Of a DNA stretch of 64,000 nucleotides, positions 54,359 to 64,000 are shown piece after piece; within the stretch, counting starts at the first letter, position 1; each line of letters begins with the position of its first letter. The notes under the pieces are model-generated. The model saw only the letters and a program-made list of their open reading frames with translations. It was not told the DNA's origin and did no database searches. The position numbers and the translations under genes are program-made. The DNA is from Dermacentor variabilis (Eukaryota; Arthropoda; Arachnida; Ixodida; Ixodidae), in assembly GCF_050947875.1 (NCBI RefSeq), contig NW_027460291.1:27180662-27244661 (forward strand), given 5' to 3'.

Positions 54359-55489
54359 TTATATGGTAGCCCTTCGATGGGGTGTCGTTTTCACATGCGG
54401 CTCATCCGTTGTAGTCTGGTCGGTCTTGTGCCCTTCTTTGCTGTCCTCATGGAGTCGTTTTGGTGCAGGGCTGCTGGTACTTGCCATAATGACGTCTGTA
54501 GTCTCAGGGCTTTGATCGACACTCGCGCCAGGTGCAATGTATTGGCTCGTTGGAGCGCGCATCGCCAGTGTCTCTACAGCCTCTGTTGAAGCGATGGCTG
54601 TGTCTTCCGCAATAATGACTGCAGCCTTTTGCTTCACATGTGACACGTTTGCTGCACCAATAGTTCGCGAGCTGTCTGCCTCGGGGGTAGTTTCGGTCGC
54701 GTCTGCGTCGTGAATTAGATGTTCCGTCGACAGTTCATCGCTTGATTTGACTCCGGCCACGTTTGCGTGGGTTCGTACGCAGACGCTTTCATCGCGGCCA
54801 TATCGCCGACATTTGGCACAACGCGGTACCCGGCAGTCGCGCCTGATATGGCCTGTGGCAATGCACCTGAAGCATAGCAGTGGGCGTCCCGGCGCAACGA
54901 GTAGAGCCACGATTCCTGCAACGCGCAACTGATGGGGTAAATCTTCTAGAGTTACAGCAGGCTTGAACTTTAGACCAACCGTGCGCGTAGACGAGCCTTT
55001 GTCAGCTATTCCGTGCACTCGCCAGCGCTCCTTGTAGATATCGCTTGCTTTCTCGTACGGTGCTAGAGCAGAGCGCAGTTCTTCGTCCGGAACATTATGT
55101 AGCACCCAGTAAAGCTTGGTGCACACTTCTTGATTTTCGGGGTCAACCACAAGGCACCGTTTCTCCTTGACCAGAACTTCCCCAATTTCTACCATCTTCT
55201 TCGTAGCTTCTGCAATTTTAAAAGTGACGGCCCAAACATGGTTCATCCGGAACACTCCCAAAGCTATCCCTTCAGGAAGCACTCCGAGATGAACCAACGT
55301 GCCCCGAAAGTCTTCTACACGGTAAGGCCTGGCTTTCAAATCCCCATGCAGAAAAACAGTATTCGCTACAGACGCACCTGTTGGCAGTGATGGCTGAATA
55401 ACTGTATAGTCCAGGGCTTCATCAGCAAAAAAACCTGCTTCCGCGACCAGACAGGGCCGCTTATACCGCTCAGGTGGAGCAGATTCCAC
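54359..55489 (-). CDS. LINE J ORF1, open but without an ATG at the usual start
   Basis: The frame is open throughout and has the family's domains: two RRM-like blocks (ANTVFLHGDLKARPYRVEDFRGTL; LYWVLHNVPDEELRSALAPYE) and knuckles CFRCIATGHIRRDC and CAKCRRYGRDESVC (His replaced in the second), then a Ser/Thr/Glu-rich tail with PAPKRLHEDSK. At the position aligned with the ATG of LINES D/E/H there is GTG (55487-55489); the next in-frame ATG lies well inside the first domain. The start has probably decayed, so a functional protein is doubtful although the rest is intact. Confidence 0.78.
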   Translation of the reverse strand: MESAPPERYKRPCLVAEAGFFADEALDYTVIQPSLPTGASVANTVFLHGDLKARPYRVEDFRGTLVHLGVLPEGIALGVFRMNHVWAVTFKIAEATKKMVEIGEVLVKEKRCLVVDPENQEVCTKLYWVLHNVPDEELRSALAPYEKASDIYKERWRVHGIADKGSSTRTVGLKFKPAVTLEDLPHQLRVAGIVALLVAPGRPLLCFRCIATGHIRRDCRVPRCAKCRRYGRDESVCVRTHANVAGVKSSDELSTEHLIHDADATETTPEADSSRTIGAANVSHVKQKAAVIIAEDTAIASTEAVETLAMRAPTSQYIAPGASVDQSPETTDVIMASTSSPAPKRLHEDSKEGHKTDQTTTDEPHVKTTPHRRATI

Positions 55490-55614
55490 ACGCGTCCGTT
55501 TGCTATCACGGCCGGAAGTAGAATCCGCTGCACCTCTCAGCTGCAGCTCCACCGCTATGTAAAATTATTTACATTTGTAATAAACGAGAGTAGTCTTGTT
55601 AAGGCGATAATCAT

Positions 55615-56618
55615 ACTGAAACGTATGTAAAAATACTGAAAGATATCTATAGCGGCTCCACAGCCACCGTAGTCCTCCATAAAGCAAGCAACAAAATCCC
55701 AATAAAGAAAGGCGTCAGGCAGGGAGAAACCATATCTCCAATGCTATTCACAGCGTGTTTACAGGAAGCATTCAGAGACCTGGATTGGGAAGAATTGGGA
55801 ATGAAAGTTAATGGAGAATACCTTAGTAACTTGCGATTCGCTGATGATATTGCCTTGCTTAGTAACTCAGGGGACCAATTGCAATGCATGCTCACTGACC
55901 TGGAGAGGCAAAGCAGAAGAGTGGGTCTAAAAATTAATCTGCAGAAAACTAAAGTAATGCTTCACAGTCTCGGAAGAGAACAGCCATTTGCAATAGGCAG
56001 CGAGGCACTGGAAGTCGTAAGGGAATACATCTACTTAGGGCAGGTAGTGACGGCGGATCCAGATCATGAGACGGAAATAATCAGAAGAATAAGAATGGGC
56101 TGGGGTGCGTTTGGCAGGCATTCTCAGATAATGAACAGCAGGTTGCCATTATCCCTCAAGAGAAAAGTATATAATAGCTGTGTCTTACCAGTACTCACCT
56201 ACGGGGCAGAAACCTGGAGGCTTACGAAAAGGGTTCTACTCAAATTGAGGACGACGCAGCAAGCTATGGAACGAAGAATAATAGGTGTAACGTTAAGGGA
56301 TAAGAAAAGAGCAGATTGGGTGAGGGAACAAACGCGAGTTAATGACATCTTAGTTGAAATCAAGAAAAATAAATGGGCATGGGCAGGACATGTAATGAGG
56401 AGGGAAGATAACCGATGGTCATTAAGCGTTACGGACTGGATCTCAAGGGAAGGGAAGCGTAGCAGGGGGCGGCAGAAAGTTAGGTGGGCGGATTAGATTA
56501 AGAAGTTTGCAGGCATGGCATGGCCACAATTAGAACATGACCGGGGTTGTTGGAGAAGTATGGGAGAGGCCTTTGCCCTGCAGTGGGCGTAACCGGGCTG
56601 ATGATGATGATGATGATG
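55615..56618 (+). mobile_element. 5'-truncated RTE-clade LINE in an array spacer
   Basis: About 1.0 kb matching the 3' part of the RTE element at 60957-63978 and extending through a region deleted there. It ends in the RTE-type TGATGA tail. A 6-bp duplication, AATCAT, is at 55609-55614 and 56619-56624. About eight unrelated bases (ACTGAAAC) precede the start of homology. It inserted in the spacer and not at the iMet target, which marks it as an unrelated, non-specific invader. Confidence 0.9.
55624..56592 (+). pseudogene. RTE reverse transcriptase C-terminal half, one nonsense codon
   Basis: The frame begins inside the RT (YVKILKDIYSGST), passes GVRQGETISPMLF, the catalytic LRFADDIALLS, NLQKTKVM, YLGQVVTADPDHETEIIRRI, VLTYGAETWRL and WAGHVMRREDNRW, and ends at about 56592. 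A TAG at 56494-56496 replaces the Glu codon found in the other copy. It provides the palm motif that the longer copy has lost. Confidence 0.88.
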
Positions 56619-56741
56619 AATCATGTGCGCGTAGCACATGAGAGCCCTTCTCGGAGTGCAATTATGGCTACAAGACAACAAATTACTGCGCTGATAAGCT
56701 CTTCCCGTTAAGCGGGACCAAAATAAAATAAAGGAAACATG

Positions 56742-56813
56742 TAGCAGAGCGTGGTTTCGCTCCACGGACCTCTGGCTTATGGGCCTAGCACGCTGCCGCT
56801 GCACCACACAGCT
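56742..56813 (-). tRNA. tRNA-iMet: Variant iMet tRNA copy, acceptor stem damaged
   Basis: The 5' strand AGCTGTG faces CTCTGCT with two mismatches. The D arm is TGGTGCAGCGG, T loop GAGCGAAACC, anticodon CAT. Probably a pseudogene. Confidence 0.75.
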
Positions 56814-57006
56814 GCTGCTCCACCGCTATGTAAAATTATTTATATTTGTAATAAACGAGAGTAGTCTTATTTTTTAAGGCGATAAACACGTGCGCGTAGC
56901 ACATGAGAGCGCTTCTCGGAGTGCAATTATGGCTACAAGACACAAAATTACTGCGCTGATAAGCTGTTCCCGTTAAGCGGGACCAAAATAAAATAAAGGA
57001 AATATG

Positions 57007-57078
57007 TAGCAGAGCGTGGTTTCGATCCACGGACCTCTGAGTTATGGGCCTAGCACGCTTCCGCTGCACCACACAGCT
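57007..57078 (-). tRNA. tRNA-iMet: Variant iMet tRNA copy, acceptor stem damaged
   Basis: It has the same AGCTGTG acceptor change as its neighbour, and the T arm is consensus. The anticodon arm reads TAGGCCCATAACTCAG, with two weakened pairs. Confidence 0.75.
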
Positions 57079-57271
57079 GCTGCTCCACCGCTATGTAAAA
57101 TTATTTATATTTGTAATAAACGAGAGCAGTCTTATTTTTTGAGGCGATAAACACGTGCGCGTAGAACATGAGAGCGCTGCTCGGAGTGCAATTATGGCTA
57201 CAAGATACAAAATTACTGCGCTGATAAGCTCCTCCCGTTAAGCGGGACCAAAATAAAATAAAGGAAATATG

Positions 57272-57344
57272 TAGCAGAGCGTGGTTTCGATCCACGGACC
57301 TCTGGGTTATGGGGCCTAGCACGCTTCCGCTGCTCCACACAACT
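57272..57344 (-). tRNA. tRNA-iMet: Variant iMet tRNA copy with an extra base, downstream of LINE K
   Basis: 73 nt because of one inserted C next to the anticodon (GGCCCCATAACCC). The acceptor begins AGTTGTG. Probably non-functional. LINE K's tail abuts it through GC at 57345-57346. Confidence 0.73.
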
Positions 57345-57479
57345 GCTTTTTTTTCTCTATTATCGGTTTTGCAACAACAATACACTTACAACACATGAAA
57401 AGTCAAGACGGTGTTACAATACAATTTGTCGACACATTGAGCGAAAAGCCATCAGTCGTGTTGTGACTAACGTTGTCAC

Positions 57480-60400
57480 TTAAAATTCGCTTAGTGTGAC
57501 TGAGGGTTCTACCCTGGCTACCCAGGGAGAAAGACATTCTTTTGTTTTTCAACTTCTAATAACCGAACAATGCTCTCTCGAAAGTACAGCCTTGCTGGTC
57601 TTGCATCCGGTTCACAGTAGAAGCCAGCCATTCTTGAGCGCCATATACTGTGCAGGCCTGTCAGCATGATTAGATCGAAAGGTACTCTTTCTTCGTTCTC
57701 TATCGCAAGGTACCGAATTCCACGCGTGTCTAGTGGGAATTCTTTTTTTGATTGTCCTCTGCAACACTTCCCAGAAAAACACCGCTTCCCAACAGTGAAG
57801 ATAAACGTGGTCGATCGTTTCCTGCTTTTTGCAAATAATGCAGTGAGACCCCCATGGCATATAAAACACACGCTCCTCTAAGAAGGTTCTTACAGGGAGA
57901 GTTCCTGTATGCAGTTTGAAAAAGAAAGTTTTTGCCCTTGGTGCTACTTGCATTCTTTCAACCCGTTTGAGTACGTTCTGACCCAGGCCTGCACTATATA
58001 TCACCCTGTACAACGGGATTGGCAACACTGTATCACATAAGTCTTTATACAGTTTCCTCTTTTTAACAGAATATAAATAATCAATAGAAAAACGCACACT
58101 CAAAAATCGCACACTCGCTACTACTTCCCGAAAATAACCTTGTGCCGTCCCCGTCAGGACTTGCGTGCTAATAACATATTCAGGTAGCAGTCGCCGTAAT
58201 CTAGCCTGGCACACCGTTTGCAGAAATGGGTCGCTGACCTCGCGAAAAAAGAAAAAATCTATTAACTAATTGTTTCAGAAAAAGGTGTGCCAGTCCAAGT
58301 CCCCCACACTTTACACTCCTGCACAAATTTGTGCGACTGCACCTTTCCCACATAGATCCCCACACAAAGGTCGCGAACACCCTATGCAGTTTCTGCACAT
58401 TTACCCTAGAACAGTGCATCACTTGTATTACATACCATAGTTTAGCCACAAAAAACATGTTACACACGGTTGCCCTCGCAAACATGGAGAGATAATTCGC
58501 CCTCCAAGCATTCGCCTTTTCGCGTAAGAGTTCTGCTTGTTGCTGCCAGTAGTCATTATTATTTTTGTAGAACTCAAGTGGCACACCAAGGTACTTCACA
58601 GGCGTTTTCTGCCATACAACATTGGCAAAAATGCCCGGGGTGAACGGCCACACGCCGTGCCAAAACCCCGGACACTTTCCCCAGTTGACTCGGCTTCCTG
58701 TAACGTCGCTGAAAAATTTAACACTTCGAATGGTTTCTTCAATGCCTTCGTAGTCAATACAACATACCGCCACATCATCGGCATATGCGAGCAGTTTTAC
58801 CTCTGAAGATTGCATACGAAAACCACGGATAGAATTATTTTCAATCATTGACAAACATAAAGTTTCAATATATATAGAAAACAAAAGTGGACTGATGGGA
58901 CAGCCTTGACGCACGGAACGCTGCACTTTAATGGGGGCCCCCAATTCTTTGTTAATAATTCGTCTGGTAGAGCAGTTCCGATACGCCAGAGCTACACCAT
59001 CCGTGATGACGGATCCGACATTAATGTGTTCCAACATTGCAAACAAAATAGCATGCGCTACGCAATCAAATGCCTTCTCCAGATCCAACTGAAGTATGGC
59101 CACACACGCTTCAGGGGAGTCACAACATTCAAGAACTGAGCGCATCTTGTGAACATTCGTCGCTATAGTGCGACCATTAATTCCACACGTTTGGTGTGGG
59201 CCAACTATGTCTTTAACAACCGACTGAAGTCTAGCCGCTAAGACTTTCATTGGTATCTTATAGTCTACATTTGTGAGTGCTATTGGTTTGAATGATGTTG
59301 CACTTTTCAACTTATCTACATCCTCTGTCTTCGGAATCGACACCGTGTGTTATTGACCGAAAGATGGCGGTATCGCCTTACCATCGTACGCTTCGTTAAA
59401 AATTGCTACAAGTACTGCTGACAATTCCTTTTTAAACCGCTTGTACCACAGAGCGCAAAGCCCATCAGGGCCCGGCGACTTGCCAGGATTCAAATTGTCA
59501 ATTGCGCGTTCCACTTCAAAAACAGTTATCGGCGTTTCTAATGCAACTTTTCTTTCTTCAGTCAGTTGAGGCATTCTTTTCAAGAAGTTCGCCTTAAACC
59601 GTTCTAGGTCCACCTGCCTAAATGAGAACAGATTTTCGCAGTGTTCAATAAACGCACGTGCGATACTATCATTATCTGTAACTTCGTTACCACGCACCTC
59701 GATCACGTCGATATGATTACGCCGAGCATGCAATTTTTCCAGTCCGAGCGCACTTTTTGTGGGCGCCTCGTCTATCGCAAAGGATTCGGCTCGAGCACGA
59801 ACTATCGCTCCAATATAGCGTTCCTCATCAGGCAGTTCCAGTTTCTGTTTGATGTTCCGTATGTCGCTTTTGTATGTTCCCAGTTCTTGGCACTCCAGTT
59901 CTGTCAGCTTTTCCAAGATTATTCGCAGTTCCTTCTCTTTCTTTTTCGTTTCATGCATTATTGCGACGGAACGACCGATGGCATTCATTTTAATGCACTG
60001 TTTCAACTCTTCCCATCGATCTTTTAATTCACCCTCGCCACTCATTAGAATTTTTTTGATGCAGTCCGATACATATTCTCCGAAACTTTCGTCAGTAGTT
60101 AAGTTTGAATTCATTTTCCACAGCTCCCAAGAGAAGCTGCCGCCTTTTTTCCTCCTTCCTATGTCACATTTAACCGGACAATGATCAGTGAACGAAATAG
60201 GATATACACTGTAAATATTACACATTGGTATTGCTTGAAGCGACAAGTAAATACGATCTAAGCGCGCATGGCTATTTACTTGAAAGTGCGTGAAACGCAC
60301 ATCTCGCGTCCCTATCATACATTCCACCACATCCGCTAATTCGCCTTCAGTAATTATCTCGTTCAAAACATCCCTACAATTATCGCTCCTTAATCCTCTA

Positions 60401-60876
60401 TTAGACCGGTCTCGGGCACTGAGAACACTAATAAAGTCACCTAACAGCACCATCTGCTTTTCAGAAGATACATACTCTTTTAACATGGAAAAAAACATAG
60501 CGCGTTCCTCCAACGCATTTGGTGCATAAATACATACCACCCACCATTCAATTCCATGCAAAGCAAAATCACAGAAAACTAATCTACCAGATGGACATGA
60601 ATAAAAACCTTGCACCGTTATACCGGGTAATTTTCTAACAAACAGCACGCAGCCCGCCAACGTCCCTAAGGCGTGGCTCACTACCGCGTAGTACCGTGGC
60701 GTAAACCGCTGCACCATGCTGCGGGTCTCTTCATCACCATCTACTTTTGTCTCTTGCACGGCTAACACGTCAAGGTCATAGTCCACCAGCAGCCTACACA
60801 CTTGGCTCTGCTTTCGCTTGGCGGCCACACCTCGAACATTTAGCGTGGCCAATCTAAGCGACGGGTTGGGAGCCAT
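57480..60876 (-). pseudogene. LINE K ORF2, nearly complete endonuclease-reverse transcriptase
   Basis: The ATG is at 60874-60876. Endonuclease (about residues 1-225): LATLNVRGV, AVQETKVDG, LLGDFISVL (the usual Asn after GDF is Ile), HARLDRIYL, FTDHCPV. An Arg/Glu/Lys-rich linker follows. RT: NPGKSPGPDGLCALWYK; a TAA at 59350-59352 between FGQ and HTV; SFKPIALTNVDYK; QTCGINGR; DLEKAFDCVAH; VRQGCPISPLLF; AYADDVAVCC. A frameshift near 58,250 precedes the thumb, and another near 57,745 lies within the region after the zinc motif CIICKKQETIDHVYLHC. A further shift leads to the family C-terminus at 57480. Four lesions in about 1130 codons make this one of the best ORF2 copies here. Confidence 0.9.
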
Positions 60877-60960
60877 GATTATAGGTCTAGTGAAAAGATT
60901 TGGCCCGGAACATGGTGTTTACCTTTAGCGCCTAGCACACAGCTAGACACAGCTAGCTAG

Positions 60961-61036
60961 GGTGCAGCGGTGGCGTAGAGGTAGAACAACCGCCTCGCGT
61001 GCAAGAGGTCCGTGGTTCGAATCCCGGTGCCGGCAA
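60961..61036 (+). other. tRNA-like promoter region at the 5' end of the RTE element
   Basis: It contains an A-box match (TGGCGTAGAGG) and a B-box match (GGTTCGAATCC) at tRNA spacing, with a pairable anticodon-like arm around GTGCAA (TGC, Ala-like, but an irregular loop). It is inside the RTE target duplications, so it belongs to the insertion. It may be a captured SINE head or a Pol III-type promoter of the LINE. It is not a normal tRNA gene. Confidence 0.7.
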
Positions 61037-61153
61037 TTTTCCACCGGATGTAAAAAAAAAGTCCGCGTGTTGATAAAATTGCATACACAGGCCTGGAGTG
61101 TGGCCTAATCCCGGTGACCAGAACCGGTAACGCACTCCCTCACCAGAGCAGGA

Positions 61154-62332
61154 TTGGCCACCCTGGTGCAGTACTTGGCCACAACCTCCTATATGAACAA
61201 CACAATCAAACCCCGGCCCTCAGTCCCCAGCAGCTGTGAAGCAACTGACCACGGCGGCGGTCAGGCCTGCGACGCAGCAGAGGGTGCTAAGAATCACTGG
61301 CTCCGGACAGGCCGCCATTGGAATATGAACCTGGCAACGTTTAACGCTAGAACGTTATCTAGTGAGGCGAGTCTAGCAGTGCTATTGGATGAATTAGAGG
61401 GCAGTAAATGGGATATAATAGGGCTCAGTGAAGTTAGGAGGCCAAAAGAGGCATATACAGTGCTAAAAAGCGGGGACGTCCTGTGCTACCGGGGCTTAGC
61501 GGAGAGGAAAGAACTAGGCGTCGGATTCCTGATTAATAAGAATATAGCTGGTAACATACAAGGATTCTATAGCATTAACGAGAGGGTTGCAGGTCTTGTT
61601 GTGAAACTTAATAAGAGGTACAAAATGAAGATTGTACAGGTATACGCCCCTACATCCAGTCATGATGACCAGGAAGTCGAAAGATTCTATGAAGACGTGG
61701 AATCGGCGATGGGTAGAGTGAAAACCAAATACACTATACTAATGGGCGATTTTAATGCCAAGGTAGGCAAGAAGCAGGCTGTAGACAAGGCAGTGGGGGA
61801 ATATGGCATAGGCACTAGGAATATCAGGGGAGAGTTATTAGTAGAGTTTGCGGAACAGAATAATATGAGGATAATGAATACCTTCTTCCGCAAGCGGGAT
61901 AGCCGAAAGTGGACGTGGAGGAGCCCGGACGGCGAGACTAGAAATGAAATAGACTTCATACTCTGCGCTAACCCTGGCATCATACAAGATGTGGACGTTC
62001 TCGGCAAGGTGCGCTGCAGTGACCACAGGATGGTAAGAACTCGAATTACCCTAGACCTGAGAAGGGAACGGAAGAAACTGGTACATAAGAAGCCGATCAA
62101 TGAGTTAGCGGTAAGAGGGAAAATAGAGGAATTCCAGATCAAGCTACAGAACAGGTATTCGGCTTTAACTCAGGAAGAGGACCTTGGTGTTGAAGCAATG
62201 AATGACAATCTTGTGGGCATCATTAGGAGTGTGCAATGGAAGTCGGTGGTAACTCCGTTAGGCAGGATACCAGTAAACTATCGCAGGAGGCGAAAGATCT
62301 ATCAAGAAACGCCAATGTATGAAAGCCTCTAA
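61154..62332 (+). pseudogene. RTE endonuclease part of the ORF
   Basis: The open frame starts at 61154; a later Met at 61325 (MNLATFNARTL) begins the recognisable domain. APE endonuclease motifs are NLATFNARTL, GLSEVRRP, VQVYAPTSSH, LMGDFNAKVG, EIDFILC and CSDHRMV, all with expected catalytic residues. The frame stops at 62332, after which about 120 bp of broken sequence leads to the RT. In an intact RTE this would be one continuous protein with the RT. Confidence 0.87.
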
Positions 62333-62452
62333 CCCTACAGCTAGAATAGAACTGGCAGAACTTTCGAAGTTAATCAATAAGCGTAAGACAACAGACATAA
62401 GGAAGTATAATATGGATAGAATTGAACATGCTCTCAGGAACGGAGGAAAACA

Positions 62453-63331
62453 GTGAAGAAGAAACTAGGAATTGGCAAGAATCAGATGTATGCGTTAAGA
62501 GACAAAGCCGGCAATATCATTACTAATATGGATGAGATAGTTCAAGTGGCTGAGGAGTTCTATAGAGATTTATACAGTACCAGTGGCACCCACGACGATA
62601 ATGGAAGAGAAAATAGTCTAGAGGAACCCGAAATCCCACAGGTAACGCCGGAAGAAGTAAAGAAAGCCTTGGGAGATATGCAAAGGGGGAAGGCACCTGG
62701 GGAGGATCAGGTAACAGCAGATTTGTTGAAGGATGGTGGGCAGATTGTTCTAGAGAAACTGGCCACCCTGTATACGCAATGCCTCATGACGTCGAGCGTA
62801 GCGGAATCCTGGAAAAACGCTAACATAATCCTAATCCATAAGAAACGGGATGCCAAAGACATGAAAAATTATAGACCGATCAGCTTACTGTCCGTTGCCT
62901 ACAAACTATTTACTAAGGTAATCGCAAATAGAATCAGGAACACCTTAGACTTCTGCCAAGCAAAAGACCAGGCAGGATTCCGTAAAGGCTACTCAACAAT
63001 AGATCATATTCACACTATCAATCAGGTGATAGAGAAATGTGCGGAATATAACCAATCCTTACATATAGCTTTCATTGATTACGAGAAAGCATTTGATTCT
63101 GTCGAAACCTCAGCAGTCATGGAGGCATTACGGAATCAGGGTGTAGACGAGCCGTATGTAAAAATACTGAAAGATATCTATAGCGGCTCCACCGCCACCG
63201 TAGTCCTCCATAAAGAAAGCAACAAAATCCCATTAAAGAAAGGCGTCGGGCAGGGAGATACGATCTCTCCAATGCTATTCACATTGTGTTTACAAGAGGT
63301 ATTCAGAGACCTTAACCTTCAGAATGTTTAA
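62453..63331 (+). pseudogene. RTE reverse transcriptase, N-terminal half, truncated before the catalytic motif
   Basis: Fingers and first palm motifs are GKAPGEDQVTADLLK, NYRPISLLSVAYK, DQAGFRKGYSTIDH, IDYEKAFDSV and GVGQGDTISPMLF. The frame ends eight codons after LCLQEVFRD, because a deletion joins it to the C-terminal part out of register. The equivalent missing stretch, including FADDIALLS, is present in the copy at 55615-56618. This RT cannot be active. Confidence 0.88.
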
Positions 63332-63959
63332 CAGTCTCGGAAGAGAACAGCAATTTACAATAGGCAGCGAGGCACTGGAAGTCGTAAGGGAATACATCTA
63401 CTTAGGGCAGGTAGTGACTGCGGATCCGGATCATGAGACGGAAATAATCAGAAGAATAAGAATGGGCTGGGCTGCGTTTGGCAGGCATTCTCAGATCATG
63501 AACAGCAAGTTGCCATTATCCCTCAAGAGAAAAGTGTATAATAGCTGTGTCTTACCAGTACTCACCTACAGGGCAGAAACATGGAGGCTTACGAAAAGGG
63601 TTCTACTCAAATTGAAGACGACGCAACTAGCTATGGAAAGAAGAATGATAGGTGTAACGTTAAGGGATAAGAAAAGAGCAGATTGGGTGAGGGAACAAAC
63701 GCGAGTTAATGACATCTTAGTTGAAATCAAGAAAAAGAAATGGGCATGGGCAGGACATGTAATGAGGAGGGAAGATAACCGATGGTCATTAAGGGTTACG
63801 GACTGGATGCCAAGGGAAGGGAAGCGTAGCAGGGGGCGGCAGAAAGTTAGGTGGGCGGATGAGATTAAGAAGTTTGCAGGGACGGCATGGCCACAATTTG
63901 TACATGACCGGGGCTGTTGGAGAAATATGGGAGAGGCCTTTGCCCTGCAGTGGGCGTAA
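63324..63959 (+). pseudogene. RTE C-terminal domain after the deletion
   Basis: It continues with SLGREQQFTIGSEALEVV, YLGQVVTADPDHETEIIRRI, VLTYRAETWRL, WAGHVMRREDNRW and RQKVRWADEIKKFAGTAW, ending LQWA at TAA 63957-63959. Intact to the natural stop. The TAG of the other copy is Glu here. Confidence 0.87.
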
Positions 63960-64000
63960 CCAGGCTGATGATGATGATGACACAGCTAGACGCCCCCGGA

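Larger units (their letters stand above)
51064..55525 (-). mobile_element. LINE J, iMet-targeted LINE lacking its 3' end
   Basis: It runs on the minus strand from a 5' end beginning GGATTCTACTTCCGG (55525) through ORF1 and ORF2 to the junction with LINE H at about 51,064, which falls just before its zinc motif. Upstream (55526-55547) is a diverged target, GCTGCAGCTGAGAGGTGCAG, matching the variant tRNAs of the neighbouring array (AGCTGTGTGGTGCAGCGG). This suggests that J entered that variant unit. Confidence 0.87.
55526..57346 (-). repeat. Variant iMet array segment between LINE J and LINE K
   Basis: Array spacers here (TATGTAAAATTATTTA..., TTAAGGCGATAAACACGTGCG) form their own subtype, and three tRNA units lie 265 bp apart. 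An RTE fragment (55615-56618) sits in the first spacer. All three tRNAs have the acceptor 5' strand changed to AGCTGTG or AGTTGTG. Confidence 0.87.
60957..63978 (+). mobile_element. RTE-clade LINE with a tRNA-like 5' end, nested in LINE K
   Basis: The duplication GACACAGCTAG lies at 60946-60956 and 63979-63989; the left copy overlaps a local repeat, so its exact edge is uncertain by several bases. The element starts with a tRNA-like sequence, then a leader, an endonuclease-RT ORF, a very short 3' UTR and a TGATGA tail, typical of RTE elements. An internal deletion near 63,325 removed about 200 bp including the catalytic FADD. Confidence 0.88.
57347..64000 (-). mobile_element. LINE K, iMet-targeted LINE continuing beyond the right edge
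   Basis: The 3' tail meets the tRNA at 57344. ORF2 covers 57480-60876. Its linker towards ORF1 is interrupted by an RTE element at 60957-63978, after which the linker resumes (63979-64000). ORF1 and the 5' end lie outside the window. By motif and by the MAPNPSLRLATLNVRG start it is in the same subfamily as LINEs A and B. Confidence 0.9.

Noticed and set aside
1..64000. Host protein-coding genes, CRISPR arrays, bacterial insertion sequences or operons
   Set aside because: None is seen. All long frames belong to retroelements, repeats are tRNA units or LTRs, and the tRNAs are eukaryotic initiator type.

Overview
This window looks like arthropod nuclear DNA, most likely from a hard tick. Three insertions match a tRNA-headed SINE of the tick Ruka type (recognised from memory, not searched). 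The window also holds non-LTR retrotransposons of three kinds, an LTR retrotransposon and a TTAA-flanked DNA element. I see no single-copy host protein gene. Apart from tRNA genes, everything here is mobile-element sequence.

The scaffold is a tandem array of initiator tRNA-Met (CAT) genes. Each unit is about 264-279 bp: a 72-nt tRNA, a T-rich stretch, and a spacer with a variable oligo(A) tract. I count 23 tRNA copies. Seven identical ones lie at 295-2005 (minus strand), and an eighth with the same sequence is at 10086-10157. The others are scattered, increasingly degenerate, and always next to retrotransposons. 

The array has been invaded repeatedly by one superfamily of APE-type LINEs (ORF1 with CCHC knuckles; ORF2 with endonuclease, RT and a C-terminal zinc motif), which by motif resembles the L1/Tx1 group. 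Every surviving 3' end joins, through a short A-tail, the same point: GCAGCAGAGTGGC, two bases before the tRNA plus its first 11 nt. Every surviving 5' end follows a copy of that sequence and begins near a conserved TGCTTCCGG. The LINEs therefore appear to insert site-specifically into the iMet gene. They duplicate its first bases, so an intact tRNA is left downstream.

Layout: 5' tip of a LINE (1-91, minus); tRNA array (92-2007); LINE A (2008-4792, minus, 5'-truncated, Ruka insert); LINE B (5020-9878, minus); three tRNAs; LINE C (10711-16996, minus, TTAA element insert); two tRNAs; LINE D (17540-34097, minus), split by an I-clade LINE (19820-32768), itself split by a Gypsy element (23889-30912); two tRNAs; two opposed LINE 3' fragments G and G' (34639-36575); two tRNAs; LINE E (37116-40707, plus; sister of D); one tRNA; LINE F (40984-46208, plus; sister of C, Ruka insert); two tRNAs; LINE H (46755-~51063, plus, hairpin insert); inverted junction; LINE J (~51064-55525, minus); RTE fragment (55615-56618); three variant tRNAs; LINE K (57347 to the edge, minus), split by an RTE element (60957-63978). 

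C/D and F/E form a large inverted duplication around 36 kb. The sister copies share old lesions (the same RT deletion, the same stops) but carry different later insertions, so each arm gives an empty site for inserts in the other. The Gypsy element is notable in its own right: its polyprotein places integrase before reverse transcriptase, the unusual order of the Gmr1-like lineage, and its gag region resembles the capsid from which SCAN domains are thought to derive. Nearly all ORFs are broken by stops or frameshifts. The best preserved are ORF1 of D and E, the 1296-codon Gypsy frame, and ORF2 of A and K.
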